From positions 1-6,068 of the forward strand of contig JAFACJ010000022.1 in NCBI GenBank assembly GCA_023425615.1: a DNA stretch of 6,068 bases, written 5' to 3'. A program made the translations under genes and the position numbers. Shown piece by piece: positions 5,369-6,068 of the stretch (position 1 is the stretch's first letter; each line of letters opens with the position of its first letter). The stretch is from Actinomycetes bacterium (lineage in GTDB: Bacteria > Actinomycetota > Actinomycetes > Streptosporangiales > Streptosporangiaceae). The notes below the pieces were generated by a model. That model worked only from the letters and a program-made list of their open reading frames with translations. It was not told where the DNA came from and made no database searches.

Positions 5369-5622
5369 CGGGTGCACACGAACAGCACCTCGGGGACCGC
5401 CTTGGGCGTGATGCCCTGGGCTTGGGCGAGTGCGACCAGGCGCTCGGTGGCGAACCGCTCGGCCAGAACCGGCAGGTGCGTCGCCGACACCGCGTCGGCC
5501 GCCAAGAGCAGGTAGGCGGTGCGGACGTACTCCGCGACGGTCTCGGCGGCGAACAGCCCGTCGAAGCGTGGCGCGATTGCCGCGCCGATCCGGGCCAGCA
5601 GCCGGGCCGTCACCTCGTTCAC
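4975..5622 (-). CDS. arsC: ArsC-like arsenate reductase with N-terminal helical domain, acid-loop Asp missing
   Basis: This protein has 215 residues, about 75 more than its neighbour. Residues 1-75 are helical (RLLARIGAAIAPRF, ETVAEYVRTAYLLL, LPVLAERFATERLVALAQAQ) and match the three-helix bundle domain often fused to actinobacterial ArsC, thought to serve dimerisation. Residues 79-215 are the ArsC domain: VLFVCTRNAGRSQMA with C83-X5-R89, then VVITMGCGDACPV with C157 and C161. The Asp-Pro loop differs: where the neighbouring ArsC has DWTLQDPAG, this copy reads DWLLSAPED, an ungapped alignment that puts Ala176 in place of the general-acid Asp. GTG 5622 is taken as start because it overlaps the permease stop in GTGA. 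A Glu-Asp pair just after the Pro might compensate. It is either a divergent reductase or a protein with a binding or sensing role. Confidence 0.88.
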   Translation of the reverse strand: MNEVTARLLARIGAAIAPRFDGLFAAETVAEYVRTAYLLLAADAVSATHLPVLAERFATERLVALAQAQGITPKAVPEVLFVCTRNAGRSQMAAALLAHHAAGRVHIRTAGTSPAAHLDTVVVRALAEIGLDPAEDFPKPLTDEVVRAADVVITMGCGDACPVHPGRRYQDWLLSAPEDQPIERVRRIRDHIDERVRELLADLTASCAPGPRPLP

Positions 5623-6068
5623 GCCCCGGCCCCGGTGAAGCGGCGCCGCCAGGCGAGCGACACGTAGACGAGGGCGACCAGGACGGGCACCTCGATGAGG
5701 GGGCCGACGACGCCGGCGAGTGCCTGGCCGGAGGTGACGCCGAAGGTGGCGATGGCGACGGCGATGGCGAGTTCGAAGTTGTTGCCCGCCGCGGTGAACG
5801 CCAGCGTCGCCGTCCGGTCGTAGGGCAGGCCGATGGCCTTGCCGAGTGCGAAGGTGCCGAACCACAGAAGCGCGAAGTAGGCGAGGAGCGGCAGGGCGAT
5901 GCGGGCGACGTCGAGGGGCTGAGAGGTGATCGTCTTGCCCTGGAGGGCGAACAGCACGACGATCGTGAACAGCAGCCCGTACAGCGCCCACGGCCCGATC
6001 CTCGGCAGGACGCCCGCCTCGTAGCGCTCGCGGCCGAGCCTGCGCTCGCCGAGCCGGCGGGTGAGGAA
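5619..6068 (-). CDS. acr3: Acr3-family arsenite efflux permease, C-terminal 149 residues (5' part outside window)
   Basis: The frame is open from the window edge to TGA 5619-5621. It has four hydrophobic segments at about 25-43, 55-79, 86-109 and 116-138 of the visible part. Recognisable Acr3 stretches are PRIGPWALYGLLFTIVVLFA, QPLDVARIALPLLAYF, and TAAGNNFELAIAVAIATFG with a membrane Glu that is conserved in the family, then GQALAGVVGPLIEVPVLVAL. Acr3 exports arsenite across the cytoplasmic membrane by proton antiport. Family members have about ten membrane segments and 350-400 residues, so more than half lies beyond the window, including the TM4 Cys. It appears to be the most upstream gene visible in the operon, and its stop overlaps the next GTG. 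An ArsR gene and the promoter would be expected further right. Confidence 0.9.
   Translation of the reverse strand, partial: FLTRRLGERRLGRERYEAGVLPRIGPWALYGLLFTIVVLFALQGKTITSQPLDVARIALPLLAYFALLWFGTFALGKAIGLPYDRTATLAFTAAGNNFELAIAVAIATFGVTSGQALAGVVGPLIEVPVLVALVYVSLAWRRRFTGAGA

Noticed and set aside
4043..5377. A 444-codon minus-strand frame that ends in the acetyltransferase
   Set aside because: Only its last 169 codons are the real GNAT gene; the rest is an Arg/Pro-rich shadow of the two arsC genes.
4639..5667. Plus-strand 342-codon frame opposite the arsenic operon
   Set aside because: Gly/Val/Asp-rich mirror of high-GC coding DNA; the minus strand carries unmistakable ArsC motifs.
1..6068. 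CRISPR array, tRNA or rRNA gene, riboswitch
   Set aside because: No regularly spaced repeats, no cloverleaf or conserved rRNA segments, and no recognisable aptamer were seen on either strand.

Overview
The window is high-GC DNA with codon use typical of an actinomycete (Streptomyces-like or a relative; the genus cannot be fixed from the sequence). It looks like an accessory or junction region: a recombinase tail, several decayed genes and an IS remnant surround two intact functional modules.

Left part (1-730): the last 43 residues of a tyrosine recombinase, with its catalytic Tyr, run in from the left edge. Behind it lies a small gene broken over three frames (201-396), then about 330 bases of decayed sequence with short coding-like scraps on the minus strand.

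Module 1 (741-2473, plus strand): a two-gene operon. A HEAT-repeat protein (222 aa) is followed 6 nt later by a MerR-type regulator (334 aa) whose C-terminal part is also a HEAT-like helical array. In front is a MerR-type promoter, a -35 and a -10 element 19 bp apart with a nearly perfect 23-bp palindrome in the spacer. The gene pair is therefore probably autoregulated. This is the least explained system in the window.

Middle part (2474-3957): hairpin-rich intergenic DNA, a probably truncated 78-aa ORF on the plus strand, a remnant of an IS5-type transposase on the minus strand that lacks a start codon and everything beyond its first catalytic Asp, a frameshifted gene for a carboxypeptidase-regulatory-like (Ig-like) protein on the minus strand, and the tail of the gene that once preceded it. 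That tail runs up to a tandem pair of 22-bp repeats. A strong 13-bp hairpin follows.

Module 2 (4043-6068, minus strand): an arsenic resistance operon read from right to left: Acr3-type arsenite efflux permease (5' part beyond the window), an ArsC with an N-terminal helical domain, a second short ArsC, and an ArsN1-like GNAT acetyltransferase. Two junctions are 4-nt GTGA overlaps and the third is a 12-nt gap, so the genes are translated as a tight unit that ends at the hairpin at 3958-3995. The likely logic is arsenate reduction, arsenite export, and acetylation of an amino-acid-like arsenical such as arsinothricin. One ArsC copy has Ala where its neighbour has the general-acid Asp.
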